DNA of 64,000 nucleotides, from assembly GCA_963772295.1 (NCBI GenBank), contig CAVYWO010000020.1:434001-498000 (forward strand), read 5' to 3'. Within the stretch, counting starts at the first letter, position 1; every line of letters begins with the position of its first letter. The notes under the pieces are model-generated. The model was not told the DNA's origin. It did no database searches and was given only the letters and a program-made list of their open reading frames with translations. A program made the translations under genes and the position numbers. The stretch is from AP-15 sp963772295. GTDB taxonomy: Bacteria > Pseudomonadota > Alphaproteobacteria > ATCC43930 > CGMCC-115725. This document shows, piece after piece, positions 25,502 to 33,922 of the stretch.

Positions 25502-26572
25502 TTGTCCACGGGACAACCAAAGGGAGAGGCTAGATGCGTCAATCTTATCGAAGATCGAACTCGGCTGCTTTCAGGGGCATTTGTGTTTTCGTTGGCCGGG
25601 CTTTTATTCGCCGGATCCGCGGTTGCGGCGGAAGTGCGCTACGATCCCGGCGACAAGGTGTACTTCACCTATTGCTACGCCCATCCGCCGGCCGCCCGCA
25701 TCAACCCCGGGGACTCGGTGGTCACCAGCACGCGCGACGCCTCCAACGATGCCTTCAGCGTCACCGACAAGACGCTGGCGCCGAAGATCGACCTCACCAA
25801 AGTGAACCCGCAGACCGGCCCGTTCTACGTCGAAGGCGCCGAGCCCGGCGATACGCTCGTTGTCCACATCGACAGCATCGAGCTCAACCGGGATTGGGGG
25901 TGGGGCGGTTCGATACCGTATTTCGGGGCGCTCGCACCCGAGTACAAAACGATGATGGTGACCCCGCCGGTGCCCGACCATCTCTTCGTCTGGCATCTCG
26001 ACAAGAACACCAACACCGCTACCCTCGACATGCCGAACAGCAAGGTGGGCAAGGTGGAAGTTCCGATCCGGCCGTTCTTCGGCACGATCGGCACCGCTCC
26101 GGCCGGGAAGGAATGCATCAGCTCGCTCTATCCCGGACCCTATGGCGCGAATATGGACTTCAACCGGGTCGTCGCCGGCGTCACGCTTCAGTTCCCGGTG
26201 AACGAACCGGGCGCACTGCTGTTTCTTGGCGACGGACACGCTGCCCAGGGCGATGGCGAGGTCGACGGCGCCGCCATCGAGACCTCGTTCAACACCCGCT
26301 TCACGGTCAATCTGATCAAGGGAAAGAAGATCGGCTGGCCGCACATGATCACCGATGACGAGATCATGTCGATTGGCAGCACCCGGCCGCTGATCGACGC
26401 GCTGCGGCTCGCCTGCAACGACATGGTCAACTGGTTGATGCAGGACTACGGCTACGACAAGTACGACGCCGTCGAACTGCTCGGGCAGACCGCCCACATC
26501 TATGTGTCGAATGTCGTCGACCCACAGTATTCGGTGGCCTGCGCCGTGAACAAAAAATACCTGCCGAAGTGA
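25502..26572 (+). CDS. Acetamidase/formamidase family protein with disturbed leader
   Basis: About 356 residues in frame. The body matches acetamidase/formamidase enzymes, which hydrolyse short amides to carboxylate plus ammonia: INPGDSVVTSTRDA, GPFYVEGAEPGDTLVVHI, IRPFFGTIGTAP, GANMDFNRVVAG, LFLGDGHAAQGDGEVDGAAIE and a C-terminal AHIYVSNVVDP. A signal-peptide core (FVFSLAGLLFAGSAVAA) implies export. The in-frame start would be TTG 25502. A much better start (ATG 25534 after a GGGAGAGG site, reading MRQSYRRSN) lies in another frame, pointing to a one-base frameshift near 25560-25575. Confidence 0.78.
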   Translation: MSTGQPKGEARCVNLIEDRTRLLSGAFVFSLAGLLFAGSAVAAEVRYDPGDKVYFTYCYAHPPAARINPGDSVVTSTRDASNDAFSVTDKTLAPKIDLTKVNPQTGPFYVEGAEPGDTLVVHIDSIELNRDWGWGGSIPYFGALAPEYKTMMVTPPVPDHLFVWHLDKNTNTATLDMPNSKVGKVEVPIRPFFGTIGTAPAGKECISSLYPGPYGANMDFNRVVAGVTLQFPVNEPGALLFLGDGHAAQGDGEVDGAAIETSFNTRFTVNLIKGKKIGWPHMITDDEIMSIGSTRPLIDALRLACNDMVNWLMQDYGYDKYDAVELLGQTAHIYVSNVVDPQYSVACAVNKKYLPK

Positions 26573-26687
26573 AGCGGCGGCAAAAATAGCGACGCCGCGG
26601 CGCGCGTCCCGCGCCCGGCGAAGCCGGTAATTCGGTCGGGGATCGGGCTTGGTCCCGGTCCCGGCCGGTCCGGCGAAGAGGATCCAG

Positions 26688-28835
26688 ATGATCGGTTTTC
26701 TGTCCGGCGTGTTCTGGGAGATCTGGGAGATCCTGAAGGAGGCCTCGGTCTTCTTGATCTTCGGCTTCCTGCTTGCCGGCGCGCTCGCCGTCCTCGTGCC
26801 CAAAGGATTGTTTACGCGTCTCGTCGGGACCGGCCGGGTAAAGTCCGTCCTCTGGGGGTCGATGATTGGCGCGCCGCTGCCCTTGTGCTCGTGCAGCGCG
26901 CTGCCGACCGCGCTGGGTCTGCGGAAGCTCGGAGCCACTCCTGGGGCGACGGTCGCATTCCTCGTCGCCACCCCGGAAACCGGGGTGGACAGCATCAGCC
27001 TGACCTACGCGCTCACCGACCCCATCATGACCGTGTTCCGGCCGATCGCCGGGGTGGTGACGGCGATCGCCGCCGGCCTTGCCACGAACTTTTTCGGCGT
27101 CCCGCGGCGACAGGCCGCAGATCCTGCACCCGGCCAAGCCGCCATCGACCACGAGATCGACGATCACGGCCACGGCCACGTCCACGTCCACGCCCCCGAG
27201 CCGAGTGCCGGAGCCGACGGCGGCCAGGATGCGCGCCGGGCGGCGGTGGTCGCCGCCAGGCGCATCGTCCGATTTGCCTTTGTCGAGTTGCTCGACGACG
27301 TCAGCTATTGGCTGGTCCTTGGGATCGTCCTCTCCGCGATCGCCACCGTCGCGATACCGGCCGAGCTGTTCGAGGGCATCTGGGGCGGCGGCATCGCCTC
27401 GCTGGTCCTGATGCTGATCCTTGGGATTCCGCTCTATACCTGTGCCTCGTCGTCGACACCGATTGCGGCGGCGCTGGCGCTCAAGGGTTTGAGCCCGGGA
27501 GCGGCGCTCGTCTTCCTGCTGGCCGGTCCCGCCACCAATATCGGCGGTCTGGTCGTGCTGCTGAAGGTCCTGGGCAGGCGCGCGGTGGCCGTCTATCTGA
27601 CTGCGGTCGTGGTCGCGACCCTGGCCGCCGGCCTCGCCCTCAACGCGGTCTATCGGGCCTGGGGCCTTGATCCGCGCGCCACCTTCGGGGCGGCGACCGA
27701 GTTCGTTCCGGAACCGGTCAAGAATGCCGGCGCGCTGGCGCTGATCGCACTGCTCGTTCTCAGCATGCGCCGCAGCCGCGTCCCCGACGAGTGGCTCTGG
27801 CTGCGCGACAAGACTGTCGGGCACCCCGCCCCGGGCAGCCTGATGGCGACGGCATTTGCGGCTGCGGTCGCGCTGTGGCTCGGCAGCGGTCTCTTCATTG
27901 TCGGCCCCGGCGCGGTCGGGATGCGGCTGTGGTTCGGCGCGATCGTCGCATCGGACCTCGCACCCGGGCTCCACTACCGCTGGCCGTGGCCGATCGAGGC
28001 CGACCGTATCGTCGCGGTGGATCGGGCGCGGCGCCTCGAGTTCGGGGTTCCGGCAACGCCGTCCCGCGAGGTCGCGACCCGGTCGCAGGTGCGCGGCCGG
28101 TTTCCGTTCGCGAGCCCGGCACCGGTCGCGACGCGGGGGATCTGGTTCCAGAAACAGACTTCGAGCGAGGGCTCTTTTCTGCTGACGGGCGACAGCAATC
28201 TGATCGATTTGCGGTCCGCCGCCCAGTACGTGGTCAAGAACCCCCTCAACTACGCGTACAACCTCGCCGAGCCCGAGGCGCTGGTGCGCAGCACGATCAT
28301 GGCCGCACTCCGCGGCGTGGTCGCGACGCACGCCATCGACGCCGTCTACACGACGGCGCGCGAGGCAATCGAGAACGAGACCCGGCAATCCGCCCAGACG
28401 ATGCTGGACCGCTATCGGGCAGGGATCGAGATCCTGTCCGTCCGTCTCCTCTACGACCACCCGCCGGCCGAGGTCCACGACGCCTTCCGCGACGTCGCCA
28501 GCGCCCAGGAAGACAAGCTGCGCACGATCAACCTCGCCAACGTCTTCGCGGTCGAGGAGATCAGCCAGGCGAAGGGCGAAGCCGCGGCGATGACCGAGGG
28601 GGCGCTGGCCTTCAAGGAGCAGCGGATCCTCGGCGCCCGGGCCGGTGCCGACGCCTTTGCCCTCCGGCTCGATGCCTACCGGCGCTCGCCGGAGCTGACG
28701 AAGTTCAGGCTGCAGCTCGAGACGCTCGAAGCGGTGCTGCCGGGCGTGCGGAAATTTGTCCGGCCCGGCGCCGGCGAGGTGAAGGACTTCGATTTGTGGC
28801 TCCTGCAGCCCGCGGGCGCGGGCCAGAGCAAGTAG
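26688..28835 (+). CDS. SO_0444-type Cu/Zn permease fused to an SPFH (HflK-like) domain
   Basis: A 715-residue fusion. Residues 1-360 form a DUF318/SO_0444-type permease with two hallmark motifs: PLPLCSCSALPTALGLRKLG (CSCS at 67-70) and GIPLYTCASSSTPIAAALALKGL (near 247-269). A cytoplasmic loop between the halves holds six histidines within residues 155-168 (HEIDDHGHGHVHVH), likely a metal-binding loop. After a further hydrophobic helix (386-406), residues 405-715 are an SPFH domain and coiled coil (LRTINLANVFAVEEISQAKGEAAAMTEGALAFKEQRILGARAGAD). ATG 26688 follows a GAAGAGG site. The next gene starts 6 bp downstream. Metal export linked to membrane organisation is inference. Confidence 0.85.
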   Translation: MIGFLSGVFWEIWEILKEASVFLIFGFLLAGALAVLVPKGLFTRLVGTGRVKSVLWGSMIGAPLPLCSCSALPTALGLRKLGATPGATVAFLVATPETGVDSISLTYALTDPIMTVFRPIAGVVTAIAAGLATNFFGVPRRQAADPAPGQAAIDHEIDDHGHGHVHVHAPEPSAGADGGQDARRAAVVAARRIVRFAFVELLDDVSYWLVLGIVLSAIATVAIPAELFEGIWGGGIASLVLMLILGIPLYTCASSSTPIAAALALKGLSPGAALVFLLAGPATNIGGLVVLLKVLGRRAVAVYLTAVVVATLAAGLALNAVYRAWGLDPRATFGAATEFVPEPVKNAGALALIALLVLSMRRSRVPDEWLWLRDKTVGHPAPGSLMATAFAAAVALWLGSGLFIVGPGAVGMRLWFGAIVASDLAPGLHYRWPWPIEADRIVAVDRARRLEFGVPATPSREVATRSQVRGRFPFASPAPVATRGIWFQKQTSSEGSFLLTGDSNLIDLRSAAQYVVKNPLNYAYNLAEPEALVRSTIMAALRGVVATHAIDAVYTTAREAIENETRQSAQTMLDRYRAGIEILSVRLLYDHPPAEVHDAFRDVASAQEDKLRTINLANVFAVEEISQAKGEAAAMTEGALAFKEQRILGARAGADAFALRLDAYRRSPELTKFRLQLETLEAVLPGVRKFVRPGAGEVKDFDLWLLQPAGAGQSK
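27150..27191 (+). other. His-rich loop of the permease-SPFH fusion
   Basis: These codons give six histidines in 14 residues, alternating as HGHGHVHVH, between the two permease halves. Such loops in metal transporters usually bind zinc or copper. The DNA is a short imperfect repeat of CACGGC/CACGTC. Confidence 0.7.
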
Positions 28836-28841
28836 GCGGCA

Positions 28842-29840
28842 GTGACGACGGGAACAGGCCGCGCGAGAAGCCGGGTGACGCTGTGGCGGGTGTTGCCGGC
28901 GTTGCTGTTGGCGGCTGCCGCCTGGGTGCTGATCGCCGCGTTTTATACGGTCGACGTCACCGAGTACGGGCTGGTCGTCCGCTTCGGGCGGGTGGTTCGG
29001 GTCGTCGCCGAGCCTGGCCTCCATGTGACGGCTCCGTTCGATCGGATCGTCCGGCTGGACAAGCGCGTCCTGTTTCTTCGCCCGGCGCGGTCCGAATACT
29101 TGACGACCGACAAGAAGAACATCGTCGGCGAAAGTCTCGCCACCTGGAGGATCGCCGACCCGGAACAATTCCTCGCCGCCTTCGCCACCCGCAGCGCGGC
29201 CGAGGAGCGCCTCTCCGACATCGTCCTCTCGGAGATCGGCTCCGTCATCGGGCGGTATCCGGCAGCGGCTCTCGTTTCCACCGACCCGGCGGAGAGCCGG
29301 TACCGGGCCGTGTTATCGGAGATCGGCCGCCGCGTCGCGGATTTCACCCGACCGGCCTACGGCATCGACGTGTTGAGCATCGCTCTGCTCCGGCTGTCGC
29401 TGCCGGAGCAGAACCGGGAGCATGTCTTCGATCGCATGCGGGCGGAGCGGGCCAGGATCGCCAAGGAGAACCGCTCGGCCGGCGAGCTGCAGGCCAAGAA
29501 GATCATCGCCGAGGCCGACCACGATAAGACCCGCATCGACGCCGAGGCTGCCGGCCAGGCCGAGCGCATCAGGGCCGAAGGCGACGCCCAGGCGTCGCGC
29601 CGCTATGCCGCCGCGTTCGGGCTGGACCCAAAGCTTTACGAATTCATCCGTACCCTGCGGGCCTACGACAGGATCCTCGACGACAAGACGACACTCTTTC
29701 TGCCCGCGGATGTCGACCTGCTGCGGATGCTGCACTTCGATACGCAACCGGCGCATCTTGAGCCGCCCCCTCGGGCGCCCGTTCACGAGGGCGTCGCCGA
29801 TCTTCCATTGCCGAACAAGCCCGCGGAGGGGGGCCGATGA
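28842..29840 (+). CDS. SPFH domain protein (HflC-like protease modulator)
   Basis: A 332-residue protein: basic N-terminus, one transmembrane helix (residues about 12-32), then an SPFH domain (TEYGLVVRFGRVVRVVAEPGLHVTAPFDRIVRLDKR; FDRMRAERARIAKENRSAG). The coiled coil GELQAKKIIAEADHDKTRIDAEAAGQAERIRAEGDAQASRRYAAAF and the terminal LYEFIRTLRAYDRILDDKTTLFLPADVDLLRML are both close to HflC. Start is GTG at 28842, six bases after the fusion gene. The stop overlaps the next start as ATGA. Confidence 0.88.
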   Translation: MTTGTGRARSRVTLWRVLPALLLAAAAWVLIAAFYTVDVTEYGLVVRFGRVVRVVAEPGLHVTAPFDRIVRLDKRVLFLRPARSEYLTTDKKNIVGESLATWRIADPEQFLAAFATRSAAEERLSDIVLSEIGSVIGRYPAAALVSTDPAESRYRAVLSEIGRRVADFTRPAYGIDVLSIALLRLSLPEQNREHVFDRMRAERARIAKENRSAGELQAKKIIAEADHDKTRIDAEAAGQAERIRAEGDAQASRRYAAAFGLDPKLYEFIRTLRAYDRILDDKTTLFLPADVDLLRMLHFDTQPAHLEPPPRAPVHEGVADLPLPNKPAEGGR

Positions 29841-30808
29841 CATTCGCCGCCGGAAAGCTGCGGGCCGGCGCGGCGGACCCCGACCGGCGGGCTGGCGCCC
29901 GCTGGCGGCGTCGGCGCGCCGGCTGGATCCTCATTCTTCTCGTCGTTTTGCTCGTAGCCTATCTGGCCTCGGGGTTCTTTGTCGTGGCCGCGGACGAGCG
30001 CGCCGTGGTGCGCCGGTTCGGTGCGGTCGCGGCGCAAATCGGACCCGGCATGCACTATGCTCTCCCGTGGCCGGTCAACCGGGTAGACGTCGTCAAGACG
30101 ACGAGCGTGATGAAGGTCGGCGTCGGATTTTCGCTGCCGGCCGCGGAGTCGGAGGCGCCGTCCGGCATGGAGCTCTTGAGCGGCGACGCCAACATCCTCA
30201 ACGCCGCCCTCGTCCTGCAATACGTGATCCGCGATCCGGCGGAATTCCTGCTCCAAATCGAAGACCCGCAGGTCTTTGTCGAAGCCGTCGCCGAACAGGC
30301 GCTGACCGAGACGGTTCTCGGCATGCCGATCGACGAGGTGCTGACGCGCGGGCGGGTGGCGGTGCAGGAGCGGGTCAAGGCCGAGACGCAGCAGATCCTG
30401 GACCGCCGCCGCAGCGGCATTCAGATCGTGTCCGCGAACATCATGACGATGACGCTCGACCGGTCGGTGGCCCAAGCCTTTCAGGACGTGGCCGACGCCA
30501 TGGCCGACCGCGAGAAGATGATCAACGAGGCCCGGGCCTATGAGAGCAATCTCATTCCCAAGGCGCGCGGCGAGGCGCGCACCCGGCTCGCCGAGGCCGA
30601 GGCCTACAAGCAGCAGCGCATTTCAGAGGCGGTCGGCGAGACCGGCCGGTTTCTGGCGCTGCGGAAGGAATACGAGAAGGTCCCCGGCGTCACCCGGACC
30701 CGACTGTATCTGGAAGCCGTGGAGCGGATCCTTCCCAGAGTGCAGCTCTACGTGATCGACTCGGACAAGGGGCGGGTGCCGCTGCACCTGAGGGTCACCG
30801 GGCCGTGA
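29837..30808 (+). CDS. SPFH domain protein (HflK-like protease modulator)
   Basis: A 323-residue HflK-type protein. A short basic cytoplasmic part and a transmembrane helix (WILILLVVLLVAYLASGFFVV near residue 29) lead into the SPFH domain (DERAVVRRFGAVAAQIGPGMHYALPWPVNRVDVVKT, typical HflK). The C-terminus has AFQDVADAMADREKMINEARAYESNLIPKARGEAR and LYLEAVERILPRVQLYVIDSD. It is translationally coupled to the upstream HflC-like gene (ATGA), the reverse of the usual hflK-hflC order. It ends the SPFH operon. Confidence 0.9.
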   Translation: MTFAAGKLRAGAADPDRRAGARWRRRRAGWILILLVVLLVAYLASGFFVVAADERAVVRRFGAVAAQIGPGMHYALPWPVNRVDVVKTTSVMKVGVGFSLPAAESEAPSGMELLSGDANILNAALVLQYVIRDPAEFLLQIEDPQVFVEAVAEQALTETVLGMPIDEVLTRGRVAVQERVKAETQQILDRRRSGIQIVSANIMTMTLDRSVAQAFQDVADAMADREKMINEARAYESNLIPKARGEARTRLAEAEAYKQQRISEAVGETGRFLALRKEYEKVPGVTRTRLYLEAVERILPRVQLYVIDSDKGRVPLHLRVTGP

Positions 30809-31001
30809 TGACGACGGGATGAGGACCGCTTCGGCCGCGTGCGTGGTTCCAGAGGCGCCGGAGCCTGTCTCTTAGAGACTGACCGGAAACGACACATACA
30901 GTCTCAATAACTTATCCGCGACCCCAGCGTCGGTGCCATGTCGCATCACCCCCACCCCGGCCCGGCCCCATCGAGGGGGCGAGAGCGCGCTGCAAGGCCC
31001 T

Positions 31002-31011
31002 CCCCCTTGAT
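31002..31011. repeat. Target-site duplication of the nested IS, left copy
   Basis: CCCCCTTGAT occurs immediately before the left tip (31012) and again at 32469-32478 immediately after the right tip of the Tn5-like element. A 10-bp direct duplication is close to the 9 bp typical of Tn5/IS50 relatives and shows simple transposition into the terminal repeat of the outer IS. Confidence 0.8.
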
Positions 31012-32468
31012 CTGATCTTTGCCCATAAGTGCCTCTGGACACAGAAAACGGAATGGGCTAGCATGCTGGATCTGGCCGGGGCGTTCTTTGCCCGGCCCAT
31101 GGCCAATATCGCGCAAGCCTGCGGTTCGCTGGCCCGAACCAAGGCCGCCTACCGGTTCTTTGATCACCAGCGGGTCACGATGGACGCTGTACTCGAACCG
31201 CACCATCAGGCCACCGTCGCGCGCATGCGACAGGAGGTCATCGTGCTGGCGGTGCAGGACAGCTCCAGCCTCAACTACACCAAGCACCCGCAGACCCAAG
31301 GCCTCGGCCCGATCGGCAGCCGGCGCGACGGCGCCCAAGGGTTGATCCTGCACAATACCCTGGCCTTGCGTCCCGATGGCCTGCCCCTCGGCCTGCTCGA
31401 TGTCCAGTGCTGGGCGCGCGATGCCAATACCTTCGGCAAGAAACATCAGCGCCACACCAGGCCGATCGCGGCGAAGGAGAGCTACAAATGGATCCGCCCG
31501 CTGACGGAGATCCGGGCCGCCGCCGATCGATGCCCGAACACGCGCATCGTCACCGTCGCCGATCGCGAGTGCGATGTCTTCGAGTTCCTGCAGGAAGCCG
31601 ACAGCGCCCACCTCGACTTGTTGGTCAGGGCCACCGAAGACCGTGCTCTCCAGCCTGACCCGGGCGACGAGCAGGTGCGCCGCTTGTGGCCCTTTATGGA
31701 AAGCCTGCCGGCGGCCGGGCAGATCGCACTCGAGGTGCCCCGCCGCGGCCGCCAGCCGGCCCGTACCGCCCTGATGAGCGTGCGCTTCGCCGAGGTCACC
31801 CTGTCGCCGCCGCGACACAAGGCAAAGCTCCCGGCGCTGCGGCTATGGGTCGTGCGCAGCCGCGAAGAAAACCCGCCACCCGACATCAAGCCGCTCGACT
31901 GGATGCTGCTGACCACCGTGCCGGTCGCCTCGCTGGACGACGCTCTCCAGCGCATGCAGTGGTATACCCGGCGCTGGGGGATCGAGGTCTTCCACCGCAT
32001 CCTCAAGAGCGGATGCCGCATTGAAGATCGCCAGCTCGAAACCGCCGACCGTCTGGAAACCTGCCTCGCCATCGACATGGTCGTCGCCTGGCGCATCCAC
32101 TATCTCACCTGGCTCGGGCGGGCCACCCCCGAACTGCCCTGTACCGTCGCCTTCGAGCCCGAGCAGTGGAAGGCCTTGGTCGTCTTCCACACCCGCAAGC
32201 CGCCGCCGGCGCAACCGCCTTCGCTCTGCCAGATGATCCTCTTGATCGCCCAACTCGGCGGTTTCCTCGCCCGCAAATCCGACGGCCAACCCGGTCCCCA
32301 AACCCTCTGGCGCGGCCTGCAGCGCCTGGACGACATCACCGCCGCCTTCCGCAGCTACGCTATCGCCTACCCACTGCCCCCTTAGCCCGGCGCCAACCGA
32401 CCTCGCCGAGCCCATACCAAATCTGCCGTAAACCGACTGTCCGATGCACACATATGGGTAAAGATCAG
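31012..32468 (+). mobile_element. Tn5/IS50-like IS4-family element, complete
   Basis: A 1457-bp element bounded by inverted ends CTGATCTTTGCCCATAAGTG (31012) and the complement of CACATATGGGTAAAGATCAG (ending 32468). These resemble the IS50 outer end, which also begins CTGA. It is flanked by a 10-bp duplication, CCCCCTTGAT. The single transposase frame is intact, so this is a recent insertion. Confidence 0.8.
31063..32385 (+). CDS. IS4-family transposase (Tn5-like)
   Basis: A 440-residue DDE transposase. ACGSLARTKAAYRFFDHQRV near residue 18 corresponds to the end of the Tn5 N-terminal DNA-binding domain. VLAVQDSSSLNYT near 60 holds the first catalytic Asp, IVTVADRECDVFEFLQEA near 162 the second, and WGIEVFHRILKSGCRIEDRQLETADRL near 305 the YREK-like signature with catalytic Glu. 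The C-terminal MILLIAQLGGFLARKSDGQPGPQTLWRGLQRL is typical. The start gives a shorter N-terminus than Tn5 transposase. Confidence 0.9.
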   Translation: MLDLAGAFFARPMANIAQACGSLARTKAAYRFFDHQRVTMDAVLEPHHQATVARMRQEVIVLAVQDSSSLNYTKHPQTQGLGPIGSRRDGAQGLILHNTLALRPDGLPLGLLDVQCWARDANTFGKKHQRHTRPIAAKESYKWIRPLTEIRAAADRCPNTRIVTVADRECDVFEFLQEADSAHLDLLVRATEDRALQPDPGDEQVRRLWPFMESLPAAGQIALEVPRRGRQPARTALMSVRFAEVTLSPPRHKAKLPALRLWVVRSREENPPPDIKPLDWMLLTTVPVASLDDALQRMQWYTRRWGIEVFHRILKSGCRIEDRQLETADRLETCLAIDMVVAWRIHYLTWLGRATPELPCTVAFEPEQWKALVVFHTRKPPPAQPPSLCQMILLIAQLGGFLARKSDGQPGPQTLWRGLQRLDDITAAFRSYAIAYPLPP

Positions 32469-32622
32469 CCCCCTTGATGGGCATAAGCGCTAACTTAATG
32501 CGAGATTGCAAAGCATTTCCCTCTGGAGTTGACGCCGGCGTGGGGGCTCGGCGAGGCGGCGAGCAATGTGATGCCAGCGCTGTAAGGCGTGCCCAACGGA
32601 AATGGTTGGGTTTATGGCGCCG

Positions 32623-33789
32623 CTAAGAAGGTGCAGCATGAGGGAGGTCTCCCGCCAGAGGCAGCGCCGAGGAATTGGGGGTAAGCGGATAGCCCCAGGG
32701 AAAAAAGCGTTCGGCCAACGCGATCAAAGTCTCGATCAGGACGGCGACCAGCAGCTTACCTTGCAACCACGCCTTGGCGCCCTGCGGATCAACCTTTTTG
32801 AGATGGCCAAGGGCAAGCAGCGATTTGAGCCGCTTGAAGGTCAGTTCGACCTGCCATCGGCCGCGATACATCTCAAGGATCGCCGGTGCCGGGACGTCGG
32901 CGCCAAGCGTGGTGAAGACGAAGATGTATTCCGCCGCCTCCAGCGTCTCGGATTGGACCTGGTGGCCACCGTGTCGGGACTCGCTCGCCGCCTTCGCGCG
33001 GCTTCGTTCTGCCGCCGTCTTGCTCTTTTTGATCGCGCAGACGCGCCCGGCGATGGGTGGCAAACCCTTCTTGTCCTCGCTTATCGCGACCGGCCAATCA
33101 CTCACCCCATCCGCGCTCAGCGTGCGCAGATGCGGCAACAAGGCAAACGGCTGTCCCGCGCCGTCGCTCAAGGGGAGGTTCGTCAGATTGAGACGTACGA
33201 TCACTGACCCGCCATGCTGATGCACGTGCCGCACACCCCTGCGGTTGGCAAAGCCGCGATCGGCAATGAGCAGATCTCCGGCCGCAACCTGAAACCGACG
33301 CAACGATTCGCCGACCGTCGTATCGGTGACGTGGACCTCCTCGCAGGCCAAGGACGGCAGCCCCACCGCGTAATGCAACCGCCACGTCGACCCCGTTGCT
33401 CCCGGTTCGTTGACCGTCGAGCCATCGACGATGCGCACGCGCCGGCCGGCGCCCAGCAATGGCCGGACCGGCGGTGGCGTCATCCAGCGGCGCATCAATT
33501 CCTCGCCCATCCAGCGAAACCATTCGCCGCTCACCCTCAGCCTTTTGAGCAGCGCCACATCCGAGACCGTCGCCAACTGTCCTTCCGCCGCCCGCACCGC
33601 CGTTTCGCGCAGCGAACAGCCCTCTGCCAAGTGGATAAGCAAGACGCGCAGCAATGTCGCCGCGTCGGCAAACTCCCGGTGACGCCGCAACGCCCCCAGT
33701 TCGCGCGCCTTGTCCTGCCAGCCCAAAGGCAACACGCGCAGCACGATCTGCCAATCTTCCGCAACGCCGGCCAGGATGTCCTCGTCCAT
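32623..33789 (-). CDS. IS4-family transposase
   Basis: A 388-residue transposase with the IS4 DDE fold: RRVRIVDGSTVNEPG near residue 117 (first Asp), GDLLIADRGFANRRGV near 170 (second Asp) and MYRGRWQVELTFKRLKSLLALGHL near 318 (Glu; Y-R-E/L-K type). The N-terminal region (LLRVLLIHLAEGCSLRETAVRAAE) is helical and DNA-binding. The frame is intact, so the outer element might be mobilisable apart from its interrupted left end. Confidence 0.9.
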   Translation of the reverse strand: MDEDILAGVAEDWQIVLRVLPLGWQDKARELGALRRHREFADAATLLRVLLIHLAEGCSLRETAVRAAEGQLATVSDVALLKRLRVSGEWFRWMGEELMRRWMTPPPVRPLLGAGRRVRIVDGSTVNEPGATGSTWRLHYAVGLPSLACEEVHVTDTTVGESLRRFQVAAGDLLIADRGFANRRGVRHVHQHGGSVIVRLNLTNLPLSDGAGQPFALLPHLRTLSADGVSDWPVAISEDKKGLPPIAGRVCAIKKSKTAAERSRAKAASESRHGGHQVQSETLEAAEYIFVFTTLGADVPAPAILEMYRGRWQVELTFKRLKSLLALGHLKKVDPQGAKAWLQGKLLVAVLIETLIALAERFFPWGYPLTPNSSALPLAGDLPHAAPS

Positions 33790-33922
33790 CCCCGCGATGA
33801 TACACTCGCCGGCCTCCGAACATCAACCATTAAGTTAGCGCTTATGCCCATCAAGGGGGAGGGCTTGGGAGGGGGTGAAGTGACTGATTCAATTGAATTC
33901 ATTGTCGGTCGGGATCTTAGTC

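Larger units (their letters stand above)
30996..33865 (-). mobile_element. IS4-family element (outer), split by a nested IS
   Basis: The right terminal repeat at 33828-33865 reads CATTAAGTTAGCGCTTATGC then CCATCAAGGGGGAGGGC. Its mirror image appears on the left in two pieces. The inner part (GGGCATAAGCGCTAACTTAATG) is at 32479-32500. The outer part (GGCCCTCCCCCTTGAT) is at 30996-31011, beyond a 1.46-kb Tn5-like insertion. The element carries the transposase at 32623-33789. Exact outer tips and a target duplication could not be fixed. Confidence 0.7.

Noticed and set aside
26427..29168. 913-codon minus-strand open frame opposite the permease-SPFH fusion
   Set aside because: Arg/His/Gly/Asp-rich composition with no motifs; it mirrors the third-codon GC bias of the real plus-strand genes, which have clear family signatures.
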